52,518 nucleotides of DNA from an uncultured Lactobacillus sp. (lineage in GTDB: Bacteria > Bacillota > Bacilli > Lactobacillales > Lactobacillaceae): contig CAKNLX010000003.1 of assembly GCA_930989465.1 (NCBI GenBank), positions 1 through 52,518 of the forward strand. Direction: 5' to 3'. Both the position numbers and the translations under genes were made by a program. The notes beneath the pieces are model-generated. The model searched no databases. It worked only from the letters and a program-made list of their open reading frames with translations, and was not told the origin of the DNA. Shown here piece by piece: positions 8,713 through 19,300 of this stretch; the stretch's first letter is position 1; every line of letters begins with the position of its first letter.

Positions 8713-9371
8713 TACAGTGAATCCGTCTTTGATAACTTTCTGCCTAAATAACTAGTTTCGTTCCAAACAACTGGTTTAAAAGTCTTACCACCATCAAGCG
8801 TTTCAAGTACTGTTAAACTGGTATTGCTTAAACCGCCATTTTTACGAATATCTTTTAAAGGATAGCCTAACAAACCACCCATAATTGCTGATAAAGCTGC
8901 TCCATGACTGACTGCTAATACTTTATCATCATCATTCGGGAATCTTTCAGCCATTTCTTTAGCAAAAGACTTGCCACGAGCAATTACGTGTTCATAATCT
9001 TCACCATGTAATTCGGTGGGATCATACTTATCCGGATGATGCCAAAAGTTGTTCATTTGCTCAGGAAACTTCTTTTCTGCTTCCGCAAATTTCATTCCTT
9101 CCATATCACCTAAGTTAAATTCACGTAATCGTTCATCAATCACTACTGGCAAGTTGGCATTCATAGCATTATCAATACCTTGAGCAGTATTAAAGGCACG
9201 ATCTAAAGGACTAGCAAAAATACCTCTAAACTTAGTTCCTTTTAAATGTTCACCTAACTTCTTTATATCTTTTAAGCTTTGTGGCAAGAGTGGTGAATCA
9301 CCATGTCCACCTTGAAAACGACTTGCTAAATTCCATTCAGTTTTACCATGACGAACAAAATAAATTTGCAT
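8712..9371 (-). CDS. histidine phosphatase family protein (phosphoglycerate-mutase-like)
   Basis: 219 aa of the RHG superfamily. VRHGKTEWN at residues 6-14 carries the phospho-accepting His, and AVSHGAALSA near residue 153 carries the second catalytic His. The family includes cofactor-dependent mutases and broad phosphatases; length and motifs fit the phosphatase-like GpmB/YhfR group better than glycolytic GpmA, so substrate is left open. First gene of the unit with the TPR protein and recD2. The ribosome binding site GGGGGA is 6-8 nt before the ATG. TGCTAAACT about 30 nt further up may be an extended -10. Confidence 0.88.
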   Translation of the reverse strand: MQIYFVRHGKTEWNLASRFQGGHGDSPLLPQSLKDIKKLGEHLKGTKFRGIFASPLDRAFNTAQGIDNAMNANLPVVIDERLREFNLGDMEGMKFAEAEKKFPEQMNNFWHHPDKYDPTELHGEDYEHVIARGKSFAKEMAERFPNDDDKVLAVSHGAALSAIMGGLLGYPLKDIRKNGGLSNTSLTVLETLDGGKTFKPVVWNETSYLGRKLSKTDSL

Positions 9372-9423
9372 TTTTATCCCCCAAATATGTTTAATTGATA
9401 TAACTAGTTTAGCACAAAGAAAA

Positions 9424-9447
9424 GGGCGTTCGAAAATTCGAACGTCC
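9424..9447 (-). terminator. terminator of the ileS-mnmA unit
   Basis: 11-bp stem GGGCGTTCGAA / TTCGAACGTCC (one G-U pair). On the minus strand it is followed by CTTTTCTTT. It lies just after the mnmA stop and before the phosphatase-family gene. Confidence 0.8.
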
Positions 9448-9463
9448 TTTTTTAAAATTCATT

Positions 9464-10594
<1,131 letters not shown>

Positions 10595-10598
10595 TCAA

Positions 10599-10940
10599 TC
10601 AATCCTTTACCTCAAGCAATATCTTACGCTCTTCAAGATCCTTCAAAATGTAATCTAAAAGATCTACAGTTGGCGCTAATTGCTTGTTTTTAAAAATATT
10701 AACCTTTTGCAAACCATTGCGATCAGTAACAACCATCGTTAAATGAGATAAATCCTTATTAACAGTCATCTTTAACTTAGTTGGTGCATTATAAGGTGAA
10801 TCATTATACAAAGGATGTTCATAATTAAAATTACCCTTAGCAGTCTTCACAAAACCAGCATCAATTAAAGCATAAAGTTTTAACTCTGGATTTAAAGTAA
10901 ACTTACGTTTATCACCATTAATCACAACTATATTTGCCAT
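10599..10940 (-). CDS. DUF1831 protein
   Basis: 113 aa, beginning MANIVVINGDKRKFTLNPEL. It is soluble with no signal peptide or membrane segment. I recognise it as the DUF1831 family, which in lactobacilli is regularly found between iscS and mnmA; its biochemical function is unknown. An upstream in-frame GTG at 10952 would add four residues, but GAGG at 10946-10949 sits 6 nt before the ATG at 10940, which I take as the start. Position suggests a role in thiolation or Fe-S sulfur handling (inference only). Confidence 0.8.
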   Translation of the reverse strand: MANIVVINGDKRKFTLNPELKLYALIDAGFVKTAKGNFNYEHPLYNDSPYNAPTKLKMTVNKDLSHLTMVVTDRNGLQKVNIFKNKQLAPTVDLLDYILKDLEERKILLEVKD

Positions 10941-10966
10941 ATTTTTCCTCACTTATTTATAATAAG

Positions 10967-12145
10967 TTACTTTCTTTTTAAAAGCAACCATTTTCTTTTA
11001 GATTGAATTCTTTGAACAATTTTTACCAGATTTTCAGCAAATGATTCTACTTCTTCATCTGTATTATACCGCCCAAACGAAATACGAATTGATTCATTAA
11101 TTCGAGGAGAATCTGCACCAAAACATGCAATTAATACATGTGAAGGTTCAAGTGACCCTGCGGTACATGCGGAACCACCTGAGACAGCATAACCGTTTAA
11201 ATCTAAATTAGTTTGTAATGAAGTAGTAGAAACACCCTTAAACCATAGATTTAAGACATGATGAGAATATCCAGGACCATGACCACCATTGATTTTATAA
11301 TCAATCTTATTTTGATCAAGTTGGTTCAAAATAAGATCTTGGAAATGCGCATATTTTGCCTGAAGATCATCATGACCAATATTGGTCAGTTCTTTAACTG
11401 CTTCGCCAAAGCCAGCAATACCGGGTACATTTTCAGTTCCAGCACGACGTTTAGTCTCCTGTTCACCGCCTAAAACCAAATTTTGTAAATCAATATCAGA
11501 ATTCTCATACAAAAATCCTAAGAATTTTGGTCCATTAATTTTATGAGCAGATACTGATAATAAATCAATATTCATTGCTTTGACATCAATATCAATCGTT
11601 CCCATGCCTTGAACATTATCAACATGGAAATATGCATTGCTCTCTTTGACCAATTCGCCAATTTCTTTAAGTGGCATAATGGAACCTACTTCATTATTTA
11701 CGGCCATAACCGATACTAAAATTGTATCTGGCGTTAATTCTTTTTTCAGTTCATCTAAAGAAATATGTCCCGTCTCATCAACATTTAAATATACAACGTT
11801 GTAGCCTTCATCTTCTAATCGCTTCATAGGATTTAAAACTGAAGGATGTTCAATTTGCGTGGTAATAATCTTCTTACCAATATTTTTTCGACTGTATGCT
11901 GTACCAAAAATGGCAGTATTATTACTTTCTGAGCCACCGGATGTAAAGATAATTTCATTATCTTTAGCATTAATACTTGCAGCAATTTGATGACGAGCTC
12001 GATCAATCACATTTCTTGCTTGACGTCCCAACTCATAAGTACTTGATGCATTACCAAAATCATTTTTCATTTCATCAGTAATTACATCAATTACCTTAGG
12101 AGACATAGGAGTAGTCGCAGCGTTATCCAAATAAATTTCACGCAC
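10967..12145 (-). CDS. iscS: cysteine desulfurase
   Basis: PLP enzyme that converts cysteine to alanine and a protein persulfide. EIYLDNAATTPMSP opens the protein; HVDNVQG carries the PLP aspartate, SAHKINGPK the PLP lysine (K202), and SGSACTAGSLEPS the persulfide-forming Cys (C327). Length 392 aa. No IscU/SufU scaffold is adjacent; the neighbour mnmA points to tRNA thiolation as its job. The start is GTG at 12145, one nucleotide after the mtnN stop, with no clear SD, so it is probably translated by coupling. Confidence 0.95.
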   Translation of the reverse strand: MREIYLDNAATTPMSPKVIDVITDEMKNDFGNASSTYELGRQARNVIDRARHQIAASINAKDNEIIFTSGGSESNNTAIFGTAYSRKNIGKKIITTQIEHPSVLNPMKRLEDEGYNVVYLNVDETGHISLDELKKELTPDTILVSVMAVNNEVGSIMPLKEIGELVKESNAYFHVDNVQGMGTIDIDVKAMNIDLLSVSAHKINGPKFLGFLYENSDIDLQNLVLGGEQETKRRAGTENVPGIAGFGEAVKELTNIGHDDLQAKYAHFQDLILNQLDQNKIDYKINGGHGPGYSHHVLNLWFKGVSTTSLQTNLDLNGYAVSGGSACTAGSLEPSHVLIACFGADSPRINESIRISFGRYNTDEEVESFAENLVKIVQRIQSKRKWLLLKRK

Positions 12146-12146
12146 G

Positions 12147-12842
12147 TTAATTCATCTTTTCTACGTAATCACTAATTAATTTAGCAGCCTTAGCTCCAAC
12201 CTTTTTAACAAATACATCAAAGTCTTCACTTGCACTGCCATCACCATTGTCAGAGATTGCCCGCATTGCAACTAATGGCTTATTAAAAGCATGAGCAACT
12301 TGAGCAAAAGCAGCACCTTCCATTTCACAAGCTAATGCATCAGGAAAGTTCTCTTTTATTTCATCCTTTTGCTTAGTTGAAGCTACAAATGAATCTCCAG
12401 TAACTACTAATCCTTCACTAAAAGCAACATTTTGCTTTTTAAGATATTCAGCGAATGCAGCTCTTTCTGGTGAATCAAGTACAAATTGAGCTGGTTGTTG
12501 TGGGATTTGGCCTTCTACATAATCACCTGCAGCAGTATTATGAGCATCATAATACATGAAGGCATTAGGCAAAACTAAATCTTCTTGATGAATATCCTTA
12601 TGTAAAGCACCGGCAGAACCAGTCATAAAGATAACATCAATATCTACATTGCTTAACAAACTAGCTAGGTTCATCGCAGCTTGAGCTTTACCAATACCAC
12701 TCAAACCTAAATAAACATCATTTCCGTTAACAGAAAAATGTTCGAATTCAGTTGATCCGAACATCTCTTTTTTTTCTGCGTGGAAATGATTACGATAAAA
12801 TTCGGCTTCTTCAGCCATTGGAACAATAATCGCAATCTTCAT
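12147..12842 (-). CDS. mtnN: 5'-methylthioadenosine/S-adenosylhomocysteine nucleosidase
   Basis: Hydrolyses MTA and SAH, removing product inhibition of SAM enzymes and feeding methionine salvage and AI-2 synthesis. MKIAIIVPMAEEAEF contains the N-terminal catalytic Glu region; VVTGDSFVAS, CEMEGAAFAQVA and RAISDNGD are the substrate and catalytic Asp motifs. Length 231 aa is normal for Pfs/MtnN. Cytosolic. It sits in the ileS-to-mnmA unit directly before iscS. No luxS is in the window, so an AI-2 role cannot be judged. Confidence 0.95.
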   Translation of the reverse strand: MKIAIIVPMAEEAEFYRNHFHAEKKEMFGSTEFEHFSVNGNDVYLGLSGIGKAQAAMNLASLLSNVDIDVIFMTGSAGALHKDIHQEDLVLPNAFMYYDAHNTAAGDYVEGQIPQQPAQFVLDSPERAAFAEYLKKQNVAFSEGLVVTGDSFVASTKQKDEIKENFPDALACEMEGAAFAQVAHAFNKPLVAMRAISDNGDGSASEDFDVFVKKVGAKAAKLISDYVEKMN

Positions 12843-12860
12843 AAATTTCCTCGTTTCAAA

Positions 12861-13169
12861 TTATAAATGAAATAATGCTAAAAGCACTAAAATAATTAAA
12901 ACAAGCACTATCAGAATAGCACTGTTCAGTCTTTTTTTCAGTTTTAAAGACTTTTCTTCGCGCATCTTTTCTTTATCGATAGGCTGCTGTGTTTGATAAA
13001 ACTCCTGTCCATCGCCTTCCAAAGGACGTCTTCTTTCAGAATCATCCCTTTGAAAATCAGGATTAACATTAACTTCTTCTGTTGCATCATTATCAGTAAA
13101 AGCAGATTTAAGTTTGTCTACTAAACTTTTTTTCTGTCTTTTATGATAATCAGAACGCTTTTCTGTCAT
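12861..13169 (-). CDS. small membrane-anchored protein, unknown function
   Basis: 102 aa. The first ~80 residues are highly charged and low in hydrophobics (KRSDYHKRQKK, then acidic and Gln-rich stretches). A single transmembrane helix, ILIVLVLIILVLLALF, ends the protein, so it looks like a tail-anchored or C-out membrane protein. I do not recognise a domain. It starts 2 nt after the nudF stop and is clearly cotranscribed with nudF and mtnN. Confidence 0.75.
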   Translation of the reverse strand: MTEKRSDYHKRQKKSLVDKLKSAFTDNDATEEVNVNPDFQRDDSERRRPLEGDGQEFYQTQQPIDKEKMREEKSLKLKKRLNSAILIVLVLIILVLLALFHL

Positions 13170-13171
13170 GA

Positions 13172-13741
13172 TTACTTATTACTTTCAGCTTGAGCATTGC
13201 GCAATAGCATATTTTCCCAAACAGAAATGGCATAAATTGTCTTAGCATCGACAATTTTTCCTTCTGCTAATAAATTCTTTAATTCATCTAAACTATACCA
13301 ATCAGAAGTTAAAAATTCATCTGCATCTAATGATCTCTTTTCAGTCAACTTAGTTAACGTATCACAATAGAAAAGATGCATTTTTTCATCACAAAAGCCT
13401 GGTGTAGAATAAAATTCACTAACTTTTTCCCAATATTCTGCCTTGTAGCCGCCTTCTTCATTCAATTCACGCTTCATAGCATCAAGAGGACTAGCGTCAG
13501 TTGGGTCAACAATTCCAGCTGGAATTTCTAAAGTGACTTGCTTGATAGCTTCACGCCATTGTTTTACCAAAAGCATTTCTTGTTGATCATTAATTGCAAT
13601 AACACAAGATGCAGGGCGATGCTTAACTATTTCTCTAGTCGCAGTATCGCCATTAGGTAATTTGATTTTTCGAACAGATAAATCCAAGATTCTACCTTGA
13701 AAAATCTGTTGCGATGAGATTTCTGTTTCTTCTAAATCCAC
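13172..13741 (-). CDS. nudF: NUDIX hydrolase, ADP-ribose pyrophosphatase type
   Basis: 189 aa. The Nudix box runs from G76 (GIVDPTDAS) to REL-NEEGGY near residue 98, matching Gx5Ex7REuxEExGu with a replaced Glu at the Gx5E position (GIVDPTD). The upstream ASCVIAIN and LLVKQWRE segments are typical of ADP-ribose pyrophosphatases (YqkG/NudF), which split ADP-ribose to AMP and ribose-5-phosphate. The start is GTG at 13741, 10-11 nt after AGGAGG; the nearer ATG is out of frame. It follows the cold-shock-domain gene by 19 nt. Confidence 0.88.
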   Translation of the reverse strand: MDLEETEISSQQIFQGRILDLSVRKIKLPNGDTATREIVKHRPASCVIAINDQQEMLLVKQWREAIKQVTLEIPAGIVDPTDASPLDAMKRELNEEGGYKAEYWEKVSEFYSTPGFCDEKMHLFYCDTLTKLTEKRSLDADEFLTSDWYSLDELKNLLAEGKIVDAKTIYAISVWENMLLRNAQAESNK

Positions 13742-13760
13742 TAAGTCTCATCCTCCTTTT

Positions 13761-13964
13761 TTAAGCTAAATATACATTAACACATTGTAGGCCATTTTTT
13801 CCTTGAGCTAATTGATATTGTACTCGATCGCCTACTCGTAATGATTTATAGCCTTCTTCCTTAATAGCTTTATAGAAAACGAAGTACGATTTGTGGTTGC
13901 GATCGTCTTCAATAAAGCCATAACTGCTTCCTTCATCAAATTGTTTAACAGTACCTAAACGCAT
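13761..13964 (-). CDS. divergent cold-shock-domain protein
   Basis: 67 aa, single OB-fold CSD. GTVKQFDEGSSYGFIEDD aligns with the Csp N-terminus GTVKWFN-KGFGFI, but the RNP1 aromatic KGFGF is replaced by SSYGF. RNP2 reads YFVFY instead of VFVHF. VGDRVQYQL matches the Csp C-terminal strand. It may bind RNA weakly or differently from canonical Csp (inference). Its ATG overlaps the ileS stop (TAATG), so it is translated with isoleucyl-tRNA synthetase. Confidence 0.8.
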   Translation of the reverse strand: MRLGTVKQFDEGSSYGFIEDDRNHKSYFVFYKAIKEEGYKSLRVGDRVQYQLAQGKNGLQCVNVYLA

Positions 13965-16747
13965 TATTTTTCTAATCCTTCTTGTACTGCTTCAGGGTAG
14001 TTTGCTTCAACAATTTCTGCACAACGACCACAAAGCATTGGTAACTTAGGATCTGCACCAATATCAGTTCTAATCATTCTACAACGTGGGCAAGCTTCAC
14101 CTTCAGCATGCTTAACTACAACAGCAGCATTAGCAAGTTGCTCAGCGTCAGCTGGAGCTGGATCATCTGAAATAGTTAACTTAGAAACAATTAAAATTTC
14201 TCTGAAGTCAGCGTCTAATTCATCAAGCATGGCCTTAGTTTCTTTATCTGGGTAAATTGTTACGGCTGCTTCAAATGACTTACCAATCAACTTCTTGTTT
14301 CTTGCATCTTCAAGTGCCTTCAAAACATCATCACGCAACTTCATGAATTTAGCCCAGTTTTCAAGCAATTCATCGCGATTTGTATAGTTTTCTACTTTTG
14401 GCATATTTGCAAGTTGAACGTAATCTTCGTCTTCCTTCAAGAAGCCCCAAATTTCTTCCATAGTGTGTGGCAAAATTGGAGTCAAAATCTTAGCCAACTT
14501 AACTGCAGCATCATAGATAACTGTTTGCATTGAACGACGTGCATGACTGTTTTCAGCTTCAATGTAAAGAACGTCCTTGGCAAAATCAAGATAGAATGCT
14601 GAAAGATCATTAGAAATGAAGTTAAAGACCTTCTTGAAGACAGTAGTAAAGTCAAACTTATCGTAAGCTGCTAAGCATTCTTTGATTAAGTCATTTAACT
14701 TAACTTCCATGTATTGGTCTACTGAACGAAGATCATCGTAAGCAACACAATTTTTCTTAGGATCAAAGTCGCTAGTATTAGCAAGCATGTAACGGAAAGT
14801 ATTTCTGATCTTTCTGTAGCTTTCTGCAGATTGTTGCAAGATTCCCATTGAAACAGCAACGTCTGACGTAGTATCAGCTTGAGCTACCCAAAGACGAATA
14901 ATTTCTGCACCCATTTGCTTGATTACGTCATTAGGTGAAATAACGTTACCAAGTGACTTAGACATCTTGTGGCCCTTATCATCCAAAACGAATCCTTGAG
15001 AAAGAACTTGCTTGTATGGAGCTTGACCAGTGACAGCAACTGAAGTAATCAAACTTGAGTTAAACCAACCACGGTATTGGTCACTACCTTCAAGGTAAAG
15101 ATCAGCTGGGTAATGTAAGCCATCACGTTTTTCCATGACACCTGACCATGATGACCCAGAGTCAAACCAAACATCAAGAATATCCTTTTCCTTAGTGAAT
15201 TCACCATTTGGTGAGTGTTCTGAAGTAAAGCCTTCTGGCAATAATTCCTTAGCAGTATGAGTGTACCAAGCGTTTGAACCTTCTTTTTCGAAGATCTTAG
15301 CAACATGTTCAATTGTTTCTGGAGTAACGATTGGTGTGTCATCTTCAGCGTAGAAAATTGGAAGTGGAACACCCCATGCACGTTGACGTGAGATTACCCA
15401 GTCACCACGATCTTTAATCATGTTGTAAAGACGAGTCTTACCCCATGAAGGGATGAAGCTCGCTTTTTCAATTTGATCAAGAATTTGATCTCTAAACTTA
15501 GCAATTGAAGCAAACCATTGAGTAGTTGCTCTAAAGATAACTGGCTTCTTAGTACGCCAATCGTGTGGGTATGAGTGAGTAAAGACCTTAAGCTTAAGAA
15601 GTGCACCAGCATCCTTTAACTTTTCGATCATTAACTTATCTACGTCTTGGTAAAACTTGCCCTTAAGTTCAGGTACTTCATCAGTGTAGCAACCGTGAGC
15701 ATCTACTGGACTGAAGATTGGCAAGTTATATTTTTGACCAACGTTAAAGTCGTCTTCACCAAAGCCAGGTGCGGTATGAACTAAACCAGTACCATCATCC
15801 AAAGTTACGTGGAAGCCTTCAATTACAAGACTTTCCTTGTCGTAAATTGGGTGCTTAGCCTTCATGTATTCCATGTCGGCACCCTTAACTGTTTGAACAA
15901 CCTTATAGTCATCCCAACCGATTTCTTCAGCTACTTTATCAAGCAAGCCAGTAGCAACAACGTAACGTTTATCGCCAACTTGAACTACTGAGTAATCAAA
16001 CTTAGGATTTACACAGATTGCTTCGTTTGCTGGAATAGTCCAAGGAGTAGTAGTCCAGATTACGAAATAAGTATCCTTAGGATCGATGATGCCTTTACCG
16101 TCAGTTACTGGGAAAGCAACGAAAATTGAATTTGCTTCAACATCTTTATATTCAACTTCAGCTTCAGCTAAAGTAGATTCACTTGACCATGACCAGTAAA
16201 CAGGCTTCTTACCCTTGTAAATGTAACCCTTCTTGTACATTTCACCAAAGACACGAATTTCTTGTGCTTCGAAGTCATGTTGCAAGGTAACATAAGGATG
16301 ATCCCAATCTGCCATCACACCAAGACGCTTAAAGTCATTCATTTGCTTTTGAATTTGTTCTTCAGCATATTGACGACAAAGTTCACGGTACTTAGCACGA
16401 TCCATACTCTTACGGTCTACGCCTTTTTTAGCAAGTTGTTGTTCTACTGGAAGACCGTGAGTATCCCAACCTGGTACGTATGGTGCATAGTAACCATTCA
16501 TGTTCTTGTAGCGAACAATGATATCCTTTGAGATCTTGTTCAAAGCATGTCCCATGTGGATATTACCATTGGCAAATGGAGGGCCATCGTGTAAGTCAAA
16601 ACGAGGCTTACCTTCATTAAGCTTTAATCTTTGTTCATATAATTTATTTTCACGCCATTGCTTTTGCCATTCTGCTTCACGAACTGGCAAATTACCGCGC
16701 ATTTTAAATTTAGTTTTACCTAAATTAAGAGTGTCTTTAATTCTCAT
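13964..16747 (-). CDS. ileS: isoleucyl-tRNA synthetase
   Basis: Class I synthetase charging tRNA-Ile. HMGH (HIGH motif) is at residues 64-67 and KMSKS near residue 595. The editing domain has [10 protein letters not shown], and a C-terminal zinc finger has CPRC and CGRC. I place the start at ATG 16747 ([20 protein letters not shown]), giving 927 aa, the family's normal length, with AAAGGA 8 nt upstream. The longer open frame to 16858 would run into the T-box and is not used. The gene is led by a T-box and heads an eight-gene unit ending at mnmA. Confidence 0.97.
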   Translation of the reverse strand: MRIKDTLNLGKTKFKMRGNLPVREAEWQKQWRENKLYEQRLKLNEGKPRFDLHDGPPFANGNIHMGHALNKISKDIIVRYKNMNGYYAPYVPGWDTHGLPVEQQLAKKGVDRKSMDRAKYRELCRQYAEEQIQKQMNDFKRLGVMADWDHPYVTLQHDFEAQEIRVFGEMYKKGYIYKGKKPVYWSWSSESTLAEAEVEYKDVEANSIFVAFPVTDGKGIIDPKDTYFVIWTTTPWTIPANEAICVNPKFDYSVVQVGDKRYVVATGLLDKVAEEIGWDDYKVVQTVKGADMEYMKAKHPIYDKESLVIEGFHVTLDDGTGLVHTAPGFGEDDFNVGQKYNLPIFSPVDAHGCYTDEVPELKGKFYQDVDKLMIEKLKDAGALLKLKVFTHSYPHDWRTKKPVIFRATTQWFASIAKFRDQILDQIEKASFIPSWGKTRLYNMIKDRGDWVISRQRAWGVPLPIFYAEDDTPIVTPETIEHVAKIFEKEGSNAWYTHTAKELLPEGFTSEHSPNGEFTKEKDILDVWFDSGSSWSGVMEKRDGLHYPADLYLEGSDQYRGWFNSSLITSVAVTGQAPYKQVLSQGFVLDDKGHKMSKSLGNVISPNDVIKQMGAEIIRLWVAQADTTSDVAVSMGILQQSAESYRKIRNTFRYMLANTSDFDPKKNCVAYDDLRSVDQYMEVKLNDLIKECLAAYDKFDFTTVFKKVFNFISNDLSAFYLDFAKDVLYIEAENSHARRSMQTVIYDAAVKLAKILTPILPHTMEEIWGFLKEDEDYVQLANMPKVENYTNRDELLENWAKFMKLRDDVLKALEDARNKKLIGKSFEAAVTIYPDKETKAMLDELDADFREILIVSKLTISDDPAPADAEQLANAAVVVKHAEGEACPRCRMIRTDIGADPKLPMLCGRCAEIVEANYPEAVQEGLEK

Positions 16748-16772
16748 TAACAAATTCCTTTCTAAAAAAGAA

Positions 16773-16945
16773 AACCTCGCCCTAATTAGGACGAGGTTAA
16801 CCGTGGTACCACCTAAATTGAACTTAAAAAAGTTCCACTTAATTTGCGTAACGTGCAAAAAACGTTTAGATCATTCAGACAGCTGATCAACCTTTAGGCT
16901 CTTATGCTAATCTTCCACCAACATTAGCTCGCTGAATTGCCCTCA
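16773..16945 (-). promoter_or_regulatory. T-box leader of ileS
   Basis: Minus-strand leader RNA that senses uncharged tRNA. The T-box core AGGTGGTACCACGG is at 16801-16814. It is followed by a terminator stem AACCTCGTCC..GGGCGAGGTT (16773-16798) and a T-rich run. Stem I appears to pair TTCAG with CTGAA; a GATC at 16885-16888 at the 3' side of stem I offers an ATC (Ile) specifier. A second ATC lies nearby, so the exact specifier is uncertain. Low charged tRNA-Ile should allow readthrough into ileS and the genes beyond. Confidence 0.9.
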
Positions 16946-16967
16946 AGTTTTACTGCCAATCTAATTT

Positions 16968-17765
16968 TCATTTTTTGTAATCATCCGGGAAAACAATTGT
17001 TGGACCTGATGAACTCTTAGGTACTTCAGGTTTTAAATTAATTGTCTCATGATGCGGACTATCGCCTGTCATTGGCTTAGGAGTGGTTTCTTCTTCATCA
17101 TCAGAATCATCTGACAACTCCTCATCCAAATCATCAGGTTCTTGAGAAGAGTTTACGTCATTTACATCATCGTTGTCAATATCTTCATCATCGATTGCAG
17201 TTTCATTTGCGATTTCTTCTTCTTCACCGATTGGTTCTGCACCATTACCCGGATAAAATCGTTCCGTATGGAAATATTCATCTAAAGCATGCTGCCAAGT
17301 TTCATCATTTAAATTATTTATCTCATTTTGGAGCATTGCTTGCATATGACTACGAAATTCGCCTATTTGTTTCTTTAAACGCTTGTAATCATTAGAGATA
17401 ACTTCTTGCTGTTGTTTTTGATAGCCAACTTCTGTTTGAGCTTCCTTTTTAGCATCATCCAGAATACGTTTGGCTTCTGCTTCCGCATTTTCTTTTAATT
17501 GATCTACAGTTTTTTGAGCAGAAATAAGCGACTTCTTCATATTACTATACTCATCTACTTGAGCCTGCATATCTTCTACTTTTTTATTTAAAGATACTAC
17601 TTCGTTCTTTAAATCTACTACTTGATCAAGTGCATCCCCATAATTATCAACAACATCATCTAAAAAACTATCCACTTCATAGCGATCATATCCATTACGA
17701 CCTCGATGCTTAAATTTCTTATTATGAATATCCATCGGCGTCAATTTCGTTTCTTTGTCTGCCAA
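16968..17765 (-). CDS. divIVA: cell-division initiation protein DivIVA
   Basis: Coiled-coil protein that binds negatively curved membrane at septum and poles. The lipid-binding N-terminus LTPMDIHNKKFKHRGRNGYD and YEVDSFLDDVVDNY are diagnostic; two coiled-coil blocks follow (about residues 40-150). The C-terminal ~100 residues are very acidic (runs of D and E) and species specific. The start is TTG at 17765 with AAGGTGGT upstream; this overlaps the ylmH end by 25 nt. An ATG ten codons in (MDIHNKK) is the alternative. Last gene of the dcw cluster, just upstream of the ileS T-box. Confidence 0.94.
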   Translation of the reverse strand: MADKETKLTPMDIHNKKFKHRGRNGYDRYEVDSFLDDVVDNYGDALDQVVDLKNEVVSLNKKVEDMQAQVDEYSNMKKSLISAQKTVDQLKENAEAEAKRILDDAKKEAQTEVGYQKQQQEVISNDYKRLKKQIGEFRSHMQAMLQNEINNLNDETWQHALDEYFHTERFYPGNGAEPIGEEEEIANETAIDDEDIDNDDVNDVNSSQEPDDLDEELSDDSDDEEETTPKPMTGDSPHHETINLKPEVPKSSSGPTIVFPDDYKK

Positions 17766-18541
17766 AGTTTTAGCACCACCTTATATTTTCCTTTTCTTGT
17801 AGCCGAAACATTTTCAATCAAAACACGCCCAAAATGCCTCAAACTCAAAATATCATTCTCTTTAACCATTATATTAGAATCTGCTATGTCATGCCAATTT
17901 AATTTGACTAAATGGTTTTCAATCATTTTTTGAATCTGACCACGACTTTGTTTGCTAATTCCAGATAGTACTGCATCAATTCTCATTGAAGCAACAATTT
18001 CTATCTTTTCCGTTGAATCATCCTTCGGCACTAGAACATCTTTAAAAGAAATCTCTCTTAATTTTACTTGTGCTCTTCCAATCCGAGTAACCTGCTCTTC
18101 AAAAAAATCCACTAATTCTTTTTTAGCAAAAAATTGCCATTTACCATTTTCATCAGTAATTATATCGCCAAAAGTATCAGTCTCAATTCCAGAATTAGCC
18201 AGGGTACCTAAAATCGCACTATGATTAATTTTGATAAATTTTTGTGGATATTCAATTTCATATGGCTGAATTAAATAATCGCTGGGTTGCAAATTAACCC
18301 ATTCCTCGCTTAAATAAACACGTTTTTTCTCCGCATTCGAATATCCGCCATACTCTTGCATAAAAACATCATTACCCACGATGATTTTTAGAATTGCTCT
18401 TTTACCCGGATCTAAAAAATCGGTTAAAATTGGTTCATGTTTAAAAATTATTTGATTAAAAAGACCAGTAAAATAATCAATTACTGGTCTTTCTTCTTGA
18501 TTAAAATGTGGGTAAAACTTACTTGCTTGTCGCTTTTGCAT
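17741..18541 (-). CDS. ylmH: YlmH family S4-domain RNA-binding protein
   Basis: 266 aa. The C-terminal S4 domain (about residues 185-250: RIDAVLSGISKQSRGQIQKM..VKLNWHDIADSNIMVKENDILSLRHFGR) binds structured RNA. The YlmH family has been tied to division in streptococci and to ribosome rescue/quality control in Bacillus. Its place between yggT and divIVA is the conserved dcw-tail order. It abuts yggT (shared base at 18541) and overlaps divIVA. Confidence 0.92.
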   Translation of the reverse strand: MQKRQASKFYPHFNQEERPVIDYFTGLFNQIIFKHEPILTDFLDPGKRAILKIIVGNDVFMQEYGGYSNAEKKRVYLSEEWVNLQPSDYLIQPYEIEYPQKFIKINHSAILGTLANSGIETDTFGDIITDENGKWQFFAKKELVDFFEEQVTRIGRAQVKLREISFKDVLVPKDDSTEKIEIVASMRIDAVLSGISKQSRGQIQKMIENHLVKLNWHDIADSNIMVKENDILSLRHFGRVLIENVSATRKGKYKVVLKLWQTKKRN

Positions 18542-18843
18542 TAACCTAACACCCTCAATAAAATATTAAAAATCCAAAATAGAACATAATTCTGTACAAA
18601 GTACAAAATGAATAATCCAATAATTGGAGAAATATCAATTCCAGTAGAATAGGCCAACTTAGCAAACGGACCTTTTCTGAACAAGTTCAAGTATGGATTT
18701 ACAATCTTATCTAAAAAGCGACCAATTACAGAATTACTTAACATTGGTACCCAACTTAAAATTGCATCAATAACAATAAATAGACTGTAAAGCCATAAGA
18801 TCCAAGTAAGAGCTACGTAAATAAAATGTATTACGTTTAACAT
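18541..18843 (-). CDS. yggT: YggT family membrane protein
   Basis: 100 aa with two hydrophobic segments (about residues 5-30 and 70-95) flanking the conserved DAILSWVP and NPYLNLFRK. YggT proteins accompany sepF in Gram-positive division clusters; function unknown, possibly division or osmotic adaptation. It shares one base with each neighbour, so translation is tightly coupled. Confidence 0.9.
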   Translation of the reverse strand: MLNVIHFIYVALTWILWLYSLFIVIDAILSWVPMLSNSVIGRFLDKIVNPYLNLFRKGPFAKLAYSTGIDISPIIGLFILYFVQNYVLFWIFNILLRVLG

Positions 18844-19283
18844 TAACTTAAATTATCTTTCTTATCAATTAAGTCACTAATTTTGCCATCTGTCACAAAT
18901 TTAGGTGGAGTGGCTAAAAAGATCTTGTCACCGATGCGTTGAATTTCACCGTTTAATGCATAAACTGTTCCTGTGATAAAATCAACGATTCGTCGAGCGG
19001 AACTATCTTCCATTCTGCTAAAGTTAATTACTACTGCCTTATTATTCAACAAGTTTTGTGCAACATCTTTAGCATCAGAATAAACACGCGGCTCATACAA
19101 CACAATTTTACTTTTGGCTGAATTTAATCCTGATTTAATCGAAACAACATTGTCTCGACTAACAGAATTCAGAGGTAAGTTTTCATTATCATCTTTGTTT
19201 GAAGTAGCATATTCTTCTTTTTCCAATTCATCTTCATCATCATTGGAAATGCCGAAAAATCTACCCAATTTATCAAAAGCCAT
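18843..19283 (-). CDS. sepF: cell-division protein SepF
   Basis: FtsZ-binding protein that anchors and aligns protofilaments. MAFDKLGRFFGI is the N-terminal amphipathic membrane-binding helix; a charged linker follows, then the SepF core with VVINFSRMEDSSARRIVDFITG. Length 146 aa. The SD GGAGGT is strong. It directly follows ftsZ; the ylmE/yggS gene that often separates them is missing. Confidence 0.94.
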   Translation of the reverse strand: MAFDKLGRFFGISNDDEDELEKEEYATSNKDDNENLPLNSVSRDNVVSIKSGLNSAKSKIVLYEPRVYSDAKDVAQNLLNNKAVVINFSRMEDSSARRIVDFITGTVYALNGEIQRIGDKIFLATPPKFVTDGKISDLIDKKDNLS

Positions 19284-19300
19284 CTGTATCTACCTCCAAA

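Noticed and set aside
16748-16858. N-terminal extension of isoleucyl-tRNA synthetase
   Set aside because: The extra codons run through the T-box core and terminator; a good SD sits at the shorter start, which gives the normal family length.
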